DNA from: Ardenticatenaceae bacterium
Lineage (GTDB): Bacteria > Chloroflexota > Anaerolineae > Promineifilales > Promineifilaceae
Length of the DNA stretch: 64,000 nt
Assembly: GCA_020634395.1 (NCBI GenBank)
Contig: JACKBU010000021.1
Span: 35,637-99,636 of the forward strand
Direction: 5' to 3'
Both the position numbers and the translations under genes were made by a program. Positions 42,613-51,548 of this stretch are shown piece after piece. The notes below the pieces were generated by a model. The model worked only from the letters and a program-made list of their open reading frames with translations, did not search any database and had not been told where the DNA came from. How positions within the stretch are numbered: the first letter of the stretch is position 1; each line of letters opens with the position of its first letter.

Positions 42613-43869
42613 ATGTCCACCCAACCGTTGACGCCGCCCTCTCCCACCATCGATGCCCCGCGCCTGGCCCGTCTGGTGGAGATCAGCCGGGTGCTCAACT
42701 CTGCCACCAACGTCGATGAACTGCTGCATTACATCATCAAGCAGGCCGCCTCCCTGACAGATTCGGAGGCTGCCTCGATTTTGCTGCTGGACCCACACAC
42801 ACGGGAGCTGCATTTTCGGGCTGCTTCCAATTCACCCCACAACACGCTAACCGACATTCCCATCCCTTTAGACAACAGCATCGCCGGTTCGATATTGCAG
42901 CAAAACCGGCCCATGCTCATCGCCGACGTGACCCAGGATCCGCGCTGGAACCCCGACGTCTCCCAGGCCATCAACTTCCAGACGAAATCTATCCTGGGCG
43001 TGCCTATGCACGACGCCGACCGGCAGGCGATGGGGGTGTTAGAGGCGCTGAACAAGCAGCACGGCCGTTTCACCCGCCAGGACGCCGAAACCCTCACCAT
43101 CCTGGCCGATATCGCCGGGGTAGCCATCGCCCGCGCCCAACTGGCCGAAGCCCTGCAGCGAGCCTACCGCGAGCTGAACGAACTCGACCAGATCAAAACC
43201 GACTTCATCGCCGTGGCCTCGCATGAACTGCGCACGCCGCTGTCGGTGATCATGGGCTACGTTTCGTTTCTGCGCGAGGAGGCCGACCCGGCCCTGGCCG
43301 ATCAGCTGGACACGGTCATGGACGCAGCCGTCCACCTGCGCAACCTGATCCAAGATATGCTGAACCTGCGCTACGTGGACGCCGGGGAATCGACGCTGGA
43401 CTTGCAGCCCTGGGATTTGGGCCAGGTGGTCCGGGAATTAACGGCCGTGCCCGACGAAACGGCCGTCTCCCGCCGCCAAACCATCACCACCCACCTCCCC
43501 GCCGCGCCCACTCCTGTCCTCATCGACCACGACGTCATGCACACCGCCTTCACCAACCTGCTGGACAACGCCATCAAGTTCACGCCCGCAGGCGGCCAGA
43601 TCGACCTGCGCCTGGAGCAGCGCGGCCAGGAAGCCTGGTTCAGCGTCTGCGACACCGGCATCGGCATCCCCGCCGATAAGCTGGAATGGATTTTCAAGCG
43701 CTTTTGCCAGGTGGAACCAGCCCTGCGCCGCCGCTACGAAGGGCTGGGATTAGGCCTGTCGATTGCCAAAGATTTGGTGGAGCTGCATAACGGCCGTATC
43801 TGGGCCGAAAGTACACTTGAACAGGGCAGCACGTTTACCGTCGCCCTGCCCTTGTATTCTGAGGTATAA
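42613..43869 (+). CDS. GAF-domain sensor histidine kinase (soluble)
   Basis: 418 residues. A GAF domain spans about 18-175 (ILLLDPHTRELHFRAAS; GVPMHDADRQAMGVLEALN). HisKA has the phospho-acceptor in VASHELRTPLSVIMGY; HATPase_c has TNLLDNAIKFTP, DTGIGIP and GLGLGLSIAKDL. No membrane segment is seen, so the signal is cytoplasmic. AGGAGA lies eight bases before ATG 42613. It could serve the orphan receivers at 37161 and 38893, which is inference. nfeD follows after three bases. Confidence 0.92.
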   Translation: MSTQPLTPPSPTIDAPRLARLVEISRVLNSATNVDELLHYIIKQAASLTDSEAASILLLDPHTRELHFRAASNSPHNTLTDIPIPLDNSIAGSILQQNRPMLIADVTQDPRWNPDVSQAINFQTKSILGVPMHDADRQAMGVLEALNKQHGRFTRQDAETLTILADIAGVAIARAQLAEALQRAYRELNELDQIKTDFIAVASHELRTPLSVIMGYVSFLREEADPALADQLDTVMDAAVHLRNLIQDMLNLRYVDAGESTLDLQPWDLGQVVRELTAVPDETAVSRRQTITTHLPAAPTPVLIDHDVMHTAFTNLLDNAIKFTPAGGQIDLRLEQRGQEAWFSVCDTGIGIPADKLEWIFKRFCQVEPALRRRYEGLGLGLSIAKDLVELHNGRIWAESTLEQGSTFTVALPLYSEV

Positions 43870-43872
43870 ACC

Positions 43873-45189
43873 ATGCGTCAGCGCGCGCTTGTCGTTTTAT
43901 TGTTTATTCTTTGCCTGATCGCTGTCGGACAGGCCCACGCCCAAAGCAGCGGCAACGTTTTGCTGCTGCAAGTAGAAGGCCCTGTCACCCCGGCGATGGC
44001 CGAATATTTTGCCCGCGGTATCCAATCGGCAGAGGACCAAGGGGCAACGGCCGTCGTCATTCAACTGGACACGCCCGGCGGGGCCATCGATACTACCCAG
44101 GAAATTGTGCAAACCTTCCGCGCGGCCACTGTGCCGGTGATTATCTACGTGGCACCGCGTGGCGCGCAGGCCGCCTCGGCGGGCAGCATCATCACCATCG
44201 CCGCCCATGCCGCCGGGATGGCCCCAGAAACGGTGATCGGCGCGGCCTCACCCGTAGGCCAGGATGGCGCAGAACTGGACGCGACTCTCTTCCGCAAAGT
44301 GACCGAAGACATGAAGGCCCAGGTACGCAGTCTGGCCGCCCGCCGTGGTCCGGAAGCGGTCGCCCTGGCCGAAGCAATGATCAGCGATGCCCGCGCCGTA
44401 CATGCCGAGGAAGCGCTGGTCGCCGGCCTGATCGACGCCATTGCCAGCGACGTGCCCAACCTGCTGAGCCAGTTAGACGGCCGTACCGTCATTGTCAACG
44501 ACCAGACCGTCACGCTGCACACCGCGGGAGAAACGACACGGCCGTTTGGCATGAGCCTCGTCGAAGCGATTCTGCACGCGCTGTCCAATCCGGTACTGGT
44601 CAGCATCCTGCTGGCCATTGGCGTGCAGGCCATCCTGATAGAAATTTCTCATCCCGGCGGCTGGGTGGCCGGGTTTGTGGGCGTCGTCTTTCTGGCCCTG
44701 GCGCTGTATGGATTGGGCCAGCTTCCGGCCAACTGGTTCGGCCTGGGTCTTATTCTGGTGGCCTTTGTGTTATTCTTGTTAGAGGTTAAAGCGCCGGTGC
44801 ATGGCGCGCTGGCCGTTACCGGCATCATCACCATGTTTGCCGGCTTTATGGTTTTGTTTAACTCGCCGGGCACGCCGGCCTTTGCCCGCCTGTCGATCAT
44901 CAGCGCTATTCTCATCACCCTGCCCACCGCGGCTTTCTTTATCTTCCTGGTGTTTATGGTCCTGCGGGCGCAGCGCCGCAAGCCCATCACCGGGGAAGAA
45001 GGGCTGATTGGGCAAAAAGGCACGGTGCGCAAAGCGATTGTTACGCGGCCGGGCGTGGACGATTACGCCGGGATGGTGCAGGTGCAGGGCGAATTGTGGC
45101 GCGCCGCCGCCCGCGATAGGATCGATGAGGGGGAGGAAGTGGAAGTAACGGCCGTTCAAGGCTTTACGCTGCAAGTGAAACGTGTGTAA
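43873..45189 (+). CDS. nfeD: NfeD-family membrane serine protease (ClpP class)
   Basis: 438 residues. A signal peptide (1-23, VGQAHAQ) is followed by a ClpP/SppA-like protease domain with VVIQLDTPGG, the nucleophile Ser102 in GAQAASAGS and a lysine in KVTEDMK. About 235-380 contain several membrane helices, and the C-terminus (370-438) is a soluble OB-fold NfeD domain (GQKGTVRKAIVTRPG; GEEVEVTAVQG). Such proteases are linked to membrane quality control with stomatin partners, which are not encoded here. Confidence 0.9.
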   Translation: MRQRALVVLLFILCLIAVGQAHAQSSGNVLLLQVEGPVTPAMAEYFARGIQSAEDQGATAVVIQLDTPGGAIDTTQEIVQTFRAATVPVIIYVAPRGAQAASAGSIITIAAHAAGMAPETVIGAASPVGQDGAELDATLFRKVTEDMKAQVRSLAARRGPEAVALAEAMISDARAVHAEEALVAGLIDAIASDVPNLLSQLDGRTVIVNDQTVTLHTAGETTRPFGMSLVEAILHALSNPVLVSILLAIGVQAILIEISHPGGWVAGFVGVVFLALALYGLGQLPANWFGLGLILVAFVLFLLEVKAPVHGALAVTGIITMFAGFMVLFNSPGTPAFARLSIISAILITLPTAAFFIFLVFMVLRAQRRKPITGEEGLIGQKGTVRKAIVTRPGVDDYAGMVQVQGELWRAAARDRIDEGEEVEVTAVQGFTLQVKRV

Positions 45190-45255
45190 TGGGCGGGTGG
45201 AGCCTGATGTACTACAGTTGGAACCCATTCATCTGGCAAAAAGGAGGCTTGCCCC

Positions 45256-45696
45256 ATGACCACAATTAATCAGATTTTGCAGAACAAAGAAAAACAGGTC
45301 TGGACAGTTACCCCAGAGGCGACCGTGTTTGAAGCCCTGGAGCTGTTAGCCGATAAAAATATCGGCGCGGCCCCGGTGGTGGAAGACGGCCGTTTGGTAG
45401 GCATCTTCTCGGAACGAGATTATGCGCGCAAAGTGATTTTGCACGGCCGTTCCTCCCGCCATACGCCCGTCCGCGACGTAATGACCGGCCAGGTCTTTAC
45501 CATTCGTCCCCAGGAAGATATGAATCGCTGCATGTCCCTCATGACCGACAAACACATACGCCACCTGCCGGTCTTAGACAACGATGAGCAGTTGATTGGA
45601 ATCATTTCCATTGGCGACGTGGTTAAGGCTATCATAGCCGAGCAGCAGGTGCTGATTGATCACCTGCAAGATTACATCACCGGCGCGCACGGCTAA
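45256..45696 (+). CDS. CBS-pair domain protein
   Basis: 146 residues made of two CBS domains: VFEALELLADKNIGAAPVVEDGRLVGIFSERDYARK (about 22-57) and CMSLMTDKHIRHLPVLDNDEQLIGIISIGDVVK (about 94-126), each quoted over its extent. CBS pairs bind adenine nucleotides or SAM and usually regulate a partner. There is no catalytic domain. AAGGAGG precedes the ATG. Function not further definable. Confidence 0.9.
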   Translation: MTTINQILQNKEKQVWTVTPEATVFEALELLADKNIGAAPVVEDGRLVGIFSERDYARKVILHGRSSRHTPVRDVMTGQVFTIRPQEDMNRCMSLMTDKHIRHLPVLDNDEQLIGIISIGDVVKAIIAEQQVLIDHLQDYITGAHG

Positions 45697-45723
45697 ACTG
45701 CGCCTTTATTCATCCGAAACCCA

Positions 45724-46239
45724 ATGGCTAAATTCACTGTCCATCTCAACAATCAGGATATCGACCTGGAAGTAACCCGGCAGGGCAATCAACTGCGTGT
45801 GGTTAACGACGGCCGTTCCGCCACAGTGGAAATCGTCCACGCAGAAGGATCGGCTGTGCTGCTGGAACACGTCCGCCCGGATGGCACACGCCGCCGCATT
45901 CGTCTGGCCGGGCACGTAGGGCCAGGCGACCAGCGGCAGGTTTGGGTAAACGGCCGTGTCCTTTCTTACCGGCGGGTGCGGCAGCGCGGCGGCAGCAGCC
46001 AGGATGGCGAAGGCTCATTGGCTGCTTCAATCCCGGCCGTGGTAACGGCCGTGCTCGTCCAGCCCGGCGATAAAGTCGCAGAGGGCGACAAGCTCATTTT
46101 GCTAGAGTCCATGAAAATGGTCATCCCCATCCTCGCGCCCTACGCTGGTGTCGTCGCCAGCGTCAGCTGCCAGCCCGGCGAATCTGTCCAGGCCGGCGTG
46201 CCCCTTATTGAACTTAAAGAACTGGAGAGTGGAGACTAG
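45724..46239 (+). CDS. Biotin carboxyl carrier-like protein
   Basis: 171 residues. The biotinyl domain (about 100-168) has the biotin site Lys131 in LLESMKMVIPI; the N-terminal 80 residues form a separate beta-rich region. It resembles carriers of biotin-dependent carboxylases or decarboxylases, but no carboxylase gene is beside it. The C-terminal residues Glu-Ser-Gly-Asp and the TAG stop are encoded by the start of a heptamer-repeat hairpin (46224-46302). Four ACGGCCGT sites lie in or at the edges of the gene. Confidence 0.85.
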   Translation: MAKFTVHLNNQDIDLEVTRQGNQLRVVNDGRSATVEIVHAEGSAVLLEHVRPDGTRRRIRLAGHVGPGDQRQVWVNGRVLSYRRVRQRGGSSQDGEGSLAASIPAVVTAVLVQPGDKVAEGDKLILLESMKMVIPILAPYAGVVASVSCQPGESVQAGVPLIELKELESGD

Positions 46240-46302
46240 TGACTAGTGACTGGAGACTACGTACCAATCTCCAGTCTCCGATCGCCAATCTCAAAGTCTC
46301 CC
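46224..46302. repeat. Heptamer-repeat hairpin element at the carrier gene stop
   Basis: Units GGAGAGT, GGAGACT, AGTGACT, AGTGACT, GGAGACT, then ACGTACC, then AATCTCC, AGTCTCC, GATCGCC, AATCTCA follow with exact 7-base spacing. The second half is the inverted copy of the first. It provides the stop codon of the upstream gene and ends just before the ribosome binding site of the next. Confidence 0.8.
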
Positions 46303-46317
46303 CAACAAAGAGAGACC

Positions 46318-47421
46318 ATGAACCAACAACGCTTAACCCGTCTACAACAAGAAATGACCACCCGCGGCCTGGATGGCATCGTGCTGATGCCGGGTCCTAA
46401 CCAGGTGTACATCAGCGGCATGCACACCCACGTCAGCGAACGGCCGATTTTGCTTTTCCTGCCTGCCAATGATACTCCGGCCGTGATTATTCCGGGCCTG
46501 GAAGCCATGAAGGCCAAAGACGCCGGCGTGGCCGCCGAACGCATTTTTGCCTGGACCGATGAGGAGTGGTTTGAGGGCGCCTTCGCTCGCGCCGCCGAAG
46601 TGCTAGGACTGGACGGCGCGCACTGGGGGGTCGAGGCCCTGTACATGCGCGTGCTGGAACTGGAAGCCCTGCAAAAAGTGGCCCCCAGCCTGCGCACCTC
46701 CCACGCCGAACCAGCCATCATGGCTCTGCGCGCCGTCAAAGATGCCAACGAACTGGCAACGATGGAACGGGCGGTAGCCATCGCCGAACGGGCTATCGAG
46801 CGGCTGCTCCCGCTCATCAAAATTGGGCAGACGGAAAAGCAGGTGGCCAACATGCTCACGAACCTGCTCTACGAAGAAGGGGCCGACACCATGGCCTTCA
46901 GCCCCATCGTCTCCACCGGGCCTAACGGCGCTTCGCCCCATGCCGTGCCCACCGACCGGGCGCTGGCCGACGGCGATTTTTTGGTCGTCGACTGGGGCGC
47001 GTATGTGGATGGCTACCCGTCGGACATCACCCGCACGTTTGCCGTGGGGCACATCGACCCGGAAATGGCCCGCATCTACGAAGTGGTGCAGCTGGCCAAC
47101 CAGCAGGGCAAACTGGCCGCCAAACCGGGCACAACCGGCGAAGCGGTAGACCACGCCGCGCGGGAAGTGATCGAAGATGCCGGGTATGGCAAATATTTCA
47201 TCCATCGCACCGGGCATGGCCTGGGGCTGGAAGTGCACGAATCGCCGTCGATGGTGGCGGGTAATCGGGAGCCGCTGGCCGCGGGCAACGTGTTTACGGT
47301 GGAGCCGGGCATTTATCTGCCGGGCCGCGGCGGTGTGCGCATCGAAGACGACGTGGTGGTGACGGCCGACGGTCACCGCTCGCTGACCAGTTTTACGCGG
47401 GAGCTGCTCACCGTTGGGTAG
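46318..47421 (+). CDS. M24-family Xaa-Pro aminopeptidase
   Basis: 367 residues. The creatinase-like N-terminal domain (1-130) precedes the pita-bread fold. The metal ligands are in VVDWGAYVDGYPSDITRTF (two Asp), RTGHGLGLEVHES (His), FTVEPGIYLPG (Glu) and GVRIEDDVVV (Glu). It would remove N-terminal residues before proline in the cytoplasm. The ATG at 46318 has AAAGAGAGACC ahead. It overlaps the next reading frame by 8 bases. Confidence 0.92.
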   Translation: MNQQRLTRLQQEMTTRGLDGIVLMPGPNQVYISGMHTHVSERPILLFLPANDTPAVIIPGLEAMKAKDAGVAAERIFAWTDEEWFEGAFARAAEVLGLDGAHWGVEALYMRVLELEALQKVAPSLRTSHAEPAIMALRAVKDANELATMERAVAIAERAIERLLPLIKIGQTEKQVANMLTNLLYEEGADTMAFSPIVSTGPNGASPHAVPTDRALADGDFLVVDWGAYVDGYPSDITRTFAVGHIDPEMARIYEVVQLANQQGKLAAKPGTTGEAVDHAAREVIEDAGYGKYFIHRTGHGLGLEVHESPSMVAGNREPLAAGNVFTVEPGIYLPGRGGVRIEDDVVVTADGHRSLTSFTRELLTVG

Positions 47422-48802
47422 AATTCAACTGCATAGTTCTCGGATCTTGCTTTTATGGGGAACGGCCGTTTTGCTTTTGCTAACGGCCGTTTCCGCCTGC
47501 CGCACCGGCGCTTCCACGCCAGACCCCATTGCCGCAGTCCCGACGATCAGCGCGCCAACAGCTACGGCCGTTTCCCCCATCGCCGCCGATTTACCCACCG
47601 CTGAGATCAGCACCACCGCTCCCGAAGCCAGTACGGCCGCCTATCCGGCTATGCCCACCCTGGAGCCAACCGCCTACCCCGCGCCGGCAACGGCCGTGCC
47701 TGCCGCTTCCCCAACAACGGACGCCTACCCGGCACCCGGCGGCAACCAGGAAACCTACCTGCCGGTCATCGGCAAGGGCGAACAGGCCACCAGCACGGCG
47801 CAGCCGCCCACAGCGGCACCCTCGCCTACGTCCGTTCCCACCGTTGACTTCGCCGCCGTAAAGGCCGATCTTCAGGCCCAGGGCCAGGACCTGGCTTACG
47901 CCAAAATTGGCTTCCACGTCAGCGTGGGCGGCAACACCGAAGGCCTGGATGAGTGGATGCGCCAGCTAGACGCCGCCGGCGTGCCCTTCTTCCTCAAAAG
48001 CGCCGACAATGCCGAACCCATCTACGTGGCCCAGGAGCTGATGCGCCAGAGCGGCGTGCCCCACACCCTGGTGTATCGCAAGGTGGCCGGGGGCAATCAT
48101 GTCAGTGTGCCCAACTATGACTTGCCGCCGGAGGAAGCGGCGCGCCAGCACTGGCAGCTGCACACCGAAGCCTTCCCGCCGGAGCTGGACCCCAGCCTGG
48201 TGTGGATGGAAACGATGAACGAGGTGGACAAAAACCGCTCGGAGTGGCTGGCCCAGTTTGCTCTGACGACGGCGCAGTTGGCCCTGCAAGACGGCCGTAA
48301 ATGGGCCGCTTTCGGCTGGTCGTCGGGCGAGCCGGAGCCGGAGGATTGGGAAAGCCCGGCAATGCTGGAATTCTTGCGTCTGGCCGGTGAACACCCCGAT
48401 CAGCTGGCCATCGCCGTGCACGAGTACAGCTATGACGTTAACGACATCGGCGATGGCTATCCCTACAAAATCGGCCGTTTCCTGGAAATCTTCCGCGTGG
48501 CCGATAAGTATGGCATCCCCCGGCCCACCATCCTCATCACCGAATGGGGCTGGACCTACGAAGAAGTGCCAGAACCGGCCCAGGCCCTGATCGACATTGA
48601 CTGGGCGGCGCGCCTGTACGCCCCCTATCCGCAGGTGAAGGGGGCCGCCATCTGGTATCTTGGCCCCACTCACACCAACCTGGCCGACCTGACCCAGCGT
48701 CTGATCCAGCCGGTGTTAAATTACAGTCTCACCCATTACTTCGCGGTTCCCCAGCCCCCCGATAAGGCCGCCCTGGACCCTAAACAGTTCCCCCCTCCCT
48801 GA
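47414..48802 (+). CDS. Lipoprotein with glycoside hydrolase-like TIM barrel
   Basis: 462 residues. A lipoprotein signal ends LLTAVSACRTG, with the lipid-attachment Cys at about 29. A Pro/Thr/Ala-rich linker runs to about 145. The rest resembles clan A glycosidases: VWMETMNEVD holds an Asn-Glu pair (acid/base candidate) and ILITEWGWTYEE a strand-7-like Glu (nucleophile candidate). It would act at the cell surface on a polysaccharide; the exact GH family is not clear. The start (TTG 47414, overlapping the peptidase gene) is uncertain. Confidence 0.7.
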   Translation: MGRIQLHSSRILLLWGTAVLLLLTAVSACRTGASTPDPIAAVPTISAPTATAVSPIAADLPTAEISTTAPEASTAAYPAMPTLEPTAYPAPATAVPAASPTTDAYPAPGGNQETYLPVIGKGEQATSTAQPPTAAPSPTSVPTVDFAAVKADLQAQGQDLAYAKIGFHVSVGGNTEGLDEWMRQLDAAGVPFFLKSADNAEPIYVAQELMRQSGVPHTLVYRKVAGGNHVSVPNYDLPPEEAARQHWQLHTEAFPPELDPSLVWMETMNEVDKNRSEWLAQFALTTAQLALQDGRKWAAFGWSSGEPEPEDWESPAMLEFLRLAGEHPDQLAIAVHEYSYDVNDIGDGYPYKIGRFLEIFRVADKYGIPRPTILITEWGWTYEEVPEPAQALIDIDWAARLYAPYPQVKGAAIWYLGPTHTNLADLTQRLIQPVLNYSLTHYFAVPQPPDKAALDPKQFPPP

Positions 48803-48878
48803 TTCTGATCCCTTCCGGCAGGTGACAACCAAACCCCCATGCTGAAGAACGGCCGTTCCGGCAAACGTCTCGCGCCGC

Positions 48879-50855
48879 CTAAGGTTCCAGCAGGGTCATA
48901 TCTTCGAGGAACAAGGTGTTGTCGCCGGCGGCCAGATCGATCCGCTCCAGGGTGGGCCAGGTGTATTGGGCCAGAGCCAGCCGGTAAGTGCCGGGCGGCA
49001 GATCTGGCGGCACGGAAATCTGGAACCAGGTGAGGAAATAATCGCCCTGCCGCCACTGGATGCTGTCGAAGCCGGGGCCATCGGCTTGGGCCACAACCTG
49101 ATTGTCGGGGGTGAGCAGGTAGGCGCCGGTGTGGTAGGTTTTGTGCGGGGGCTGCCCGCTGACCTGCCACAGCAGGGTAAGAGGCAAGGGATCCCCGGGC
49201 TGCACGTCGCCGCGCTGCCACTGGACCAGCGCCGCCCCGTTGGTCCAGGCGTCCGGCTGACGGCCGTCTTGCATCTTTTCCACTACCTGCGCCCGCGTCT
49301 CTGATGAGAGTTGGTAGAAACGCCAGGTTTCATTTTGAACAGTCAGATCGACGTGGGGCAGGGGAACGGCCGTTTCCGCCAGCCAGTTGGATGCCCGGCT
49401 GCCCGGCCGCGCATCCAGGTACAGCGCGCAGGGCGCCGGCAGCGGCAGAGCCAGTTCCCCATCGGTCAACAGCAGCGTGGGAACAGTGGTAAATTCCTGC
49501 AGCAGCGCCAGCCGCGAAATCTCGATCTGGTGACCTTCGGAGACAAGGACCAGGGGACAGTCGGGATTAACGGCCGTCAATTCATCGATGCGGGTAATGG
49601 CCTGGCGCACGTGGCGAATCTGGATGCGGTTTTCGCTGAGGCGGGCATTCTGAATTTGTAGGTTCAGGATTACCTGCACGGCCAGGAGAACGATCAGCAG
49701 CCCGGCCAGACCCAGGCTGGCCCAACGCCCCCAGGGACGGCGCCACGGCCGTTCCAGCCACTGCTGCGTCAGCGCCACGGCCAGCCCCATCAGGATGAAA
49801 GGGGCGGGCCACTGCCCCATCAGATAATACACTTGCAGATAAACGGCCGTGCGCAAATAAAACAGCACCGGCACGAGGAGCCAGAGGAAGAGAATGATCA
49901 CGGCCGTGCTGTACCGCTGCGCCTGCTCATCCTGCCGCCGCCGCCAAAACTGCCGCCCGCCCCACAGCAAGGTGATCACCAGCGAAAGCGCAAACAGGAT
50001 CGTCATGAAGGCGTCGTGGGGGTCGGTGAGAACGGCCGTAGGCAGCAGCCCCTTAGCGTGCAGCAGATCCAGGCTGACCAGGACAGCCGCCGGGCCAAAA
50101 GTGGAAGGTTCCCCGGCCATGGCCAGCATGGCCGTCACATCCTGCCAGCCAACGCTCTTCTCGTACATCCAAAAAGGCACGTACAGCAGCACAAAAAGCA
50201 GAATACCTGCCGCCAGCGGCCAGGGACGCAGCCGCCGCCAAAACAGCAGCATGATCACGCCCATCGTGCCTAACTGCATGGCCGAGCCGGGATGCACCTG
50301 GGTCATGCAGGCCGCGCCGACAAAGGCCAGCACCAGGTAAATGCCGGACGGCCGTACGGCAAAATACAACAGCAGCATCGCCAACGTCAGCGCGGCAAAG
50401 ACGGGGAGCATGGTCTGGTTCCAGATTTGCTGGCTGTATAGCACGCTCCAGGGGTTGAAAGCAAACAACGCCAGCGTCCACAGCCCGGCGCGCCAGCCAA
50501 AGACACGGTACGCCGCCCAGGCGGCCAATGCCAGCGCTGCCAGTCCGGCCGCCAACGTTAACCAGGCCACACTCAGCACGTCGGCCCACAGGCGCAGGGC
50601 GGCGGCGTAGAGGTATTCAATCATCGGCGGATTCATAATGCCCACCGACGATTTATTGGCTGCCAGGGGGATTTCGCCCCCTTTTACCCAGCGCAGCGCC
50701 GTGTTTAGCGTGAAGGATTGGTCGCCCCAGATGCCGGTGGTGTCGATGAGGTGGAAGCGGAGGGAAACGGCCGTTACCAGAATAATAAAAACAAGCCCCG
50801 CCACCCACCAGCGACGGGGCCTGTCTTCTTTCAACCATGTGCTATTCATGTCCAT
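48879..50855 (-). CDS. Membrane glycosyltransferase (PMT/ArnT-like, GT-C fold)
   Basis: 658 residues. About 11 membrane helices (18-430) follow a short cytoplasmic start; the first outer loop has TTGIWGDQSFTLN with an acidic residue as in GT-C enzymes. The last 200 residues are beta-rich and probably external (LPLTLLWQVSGQPP; LPPGTYRLALAQYTWP). It would transfer sugars from a polyprenyl carrier. I use ATG 50855 with AGAAGG ahead. A similar C-terminal domain ends the large protein at 56216. The gene carries about ten ACGGCCGT sites. Confidence 0.78.
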   Translation of the reverse strand: MDMNSTWLKEDRPRRWWVAGLVFIILVTAVSLRFHLIDTTGIWGDQSFTLNTALRWVKGGEIPLAANKSSVGIMNPPMIEYLYAAALRLWADVLSVAWLTLAAGLAALALAAWAAYRVFGWRAGLWTLALFAFNPWSVLYSQQIWNQTMLPVFAALTLAMLLLYFAVRPSGIYLVLAFVGAACMTQVHPGSAMQLGTMGVIMLLFWRRLRPWPLAAGILLFVLLYVPFWMYEKSVGWQDVTAMLAMAGEPSTFGPAAVLVSLDLLHAKGLLPTAVLTDPHDAFMTILFALSLVITLLWGGRQFWRRRQDEQAQRYSTAVIILFLWLLVPVLFYLRTAVYLQVYYLMGQWPAPFILMGLAVALTQQWLERPWRRPWGRWASLGLAGLLIVLLAVQVILNLQIQNARLSENRIQIRHVRQAITRIDELTAVNPDCPLVLVSEGHQIEISRLALLQEFTTVPTLLLTDGELALPLPAPCALYLDARPGSRASNWLAETAVPLPHVDLTVQNETWRFYQLSSETRAQVVEKMQDGRQPDAWTNGAALVQWQRGDVQPGDPLPLTLLWQVSGQPPHKTYHTGAYLLTPDNQVVAQADGPGFDSIQWRQGDYFLTWFQISVPPDLPPGTYRLALAQYTWPTLERIDLAAGDNTLFLEDMTLLEP

Positions 50856-50904
50856 CGTGCCTTCTACCCACATCTTATCCGAAAATGGGTAAAGGGCCAA
50901 TTGC

Positions 50905-51534
50905 TCAGCTCCACTTCACCACGATGTCCATAATCGTATCAGCCGCGATGTCCCCCTGGTCGGCAGCGTTGGAAAGGTGACGCAAGACCTCACGTATTTT
51001 AAGAATTTCCATCACCTGGTTAATGTCCTGCGGACCCTGAAAAAGCTCGGCCAGGCTGTGCCGGTAGGCATCTTCCACCTCGTTTTCCAACGACTTTACC
51101 TGCCGCGCATGCTCCGCCGCCACTCCCGGATGGTCGATGAGACGCTGCAGCGCCAAATGCAGCTCGGTGGCCATTTCGTGCAGCATATCGGCGATGATGA
51201 TCACCGGCTCTTGAGCTTTCAGGTCAAAAATTTCTAATTCCTCCACTGTGTCGTAGACGTAATCGATAAAATTGTCCAGAGCACGAGACAGAGAAAAAAT
51301 GTCTTCGCGGTCAATGGGTGTCACAAAGGTATCCATGAGTTCGTGGACCAGGATACGCTGCACTTCGTCAGCTTCTTTTTCTAGCTGCCAGGCGTGAGTG
51401 CTTTTTTTGTCGGTTTGCTTTTTCAGATAGGCTTGCAAGGCCTCTACCACGGCAATGGCAAATTCACCCTGGCGAATCATCAGCTCGATGAAGTTGCCCT
51501 GCCGGGGTTTAAGAAAGCGCTTTAACCATTCCAT
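50905..51534 (-). CDS. DUF47/PhoU-like regulator of phosphate transporter
   Basis: 209 residues, all-helical, like the DUF47 family (EADEVQRILVHELMDTF, PIDREDIFSLSRALDNFIDYVYD, KSLENEVEDAYR). These PhoU relatives accompany PiT transporters and are thought to control them. ATG 51534 has GAGG eight bases upstream and follows the transporter stop by 14 bases. A longer open frame upstream simply runs antisense-free through the transporter gene in another frame and is not coding. Confidence 0.9.
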   Translation of the reverse strand: MEWLKRFLKPRQGNFIELMIRQGEFAIAVVEALQAYLKKQTDKKSTHAWQLEKEADEVQRILVHELMDTFVTPIDREDIFSLSRALDNFIDYVYDTVEELEIFDLKAQEPVIIIADMLHEMATELHLALQRLIDHPGVAAEHARQVKSLENEVEDAYRHSLAELFQGPQDINQVMEILKIREVLRHLSNAADQGDIAADTIMDIVVKWS

Positions 51535-51548
51535 ACACACTACCTCTT

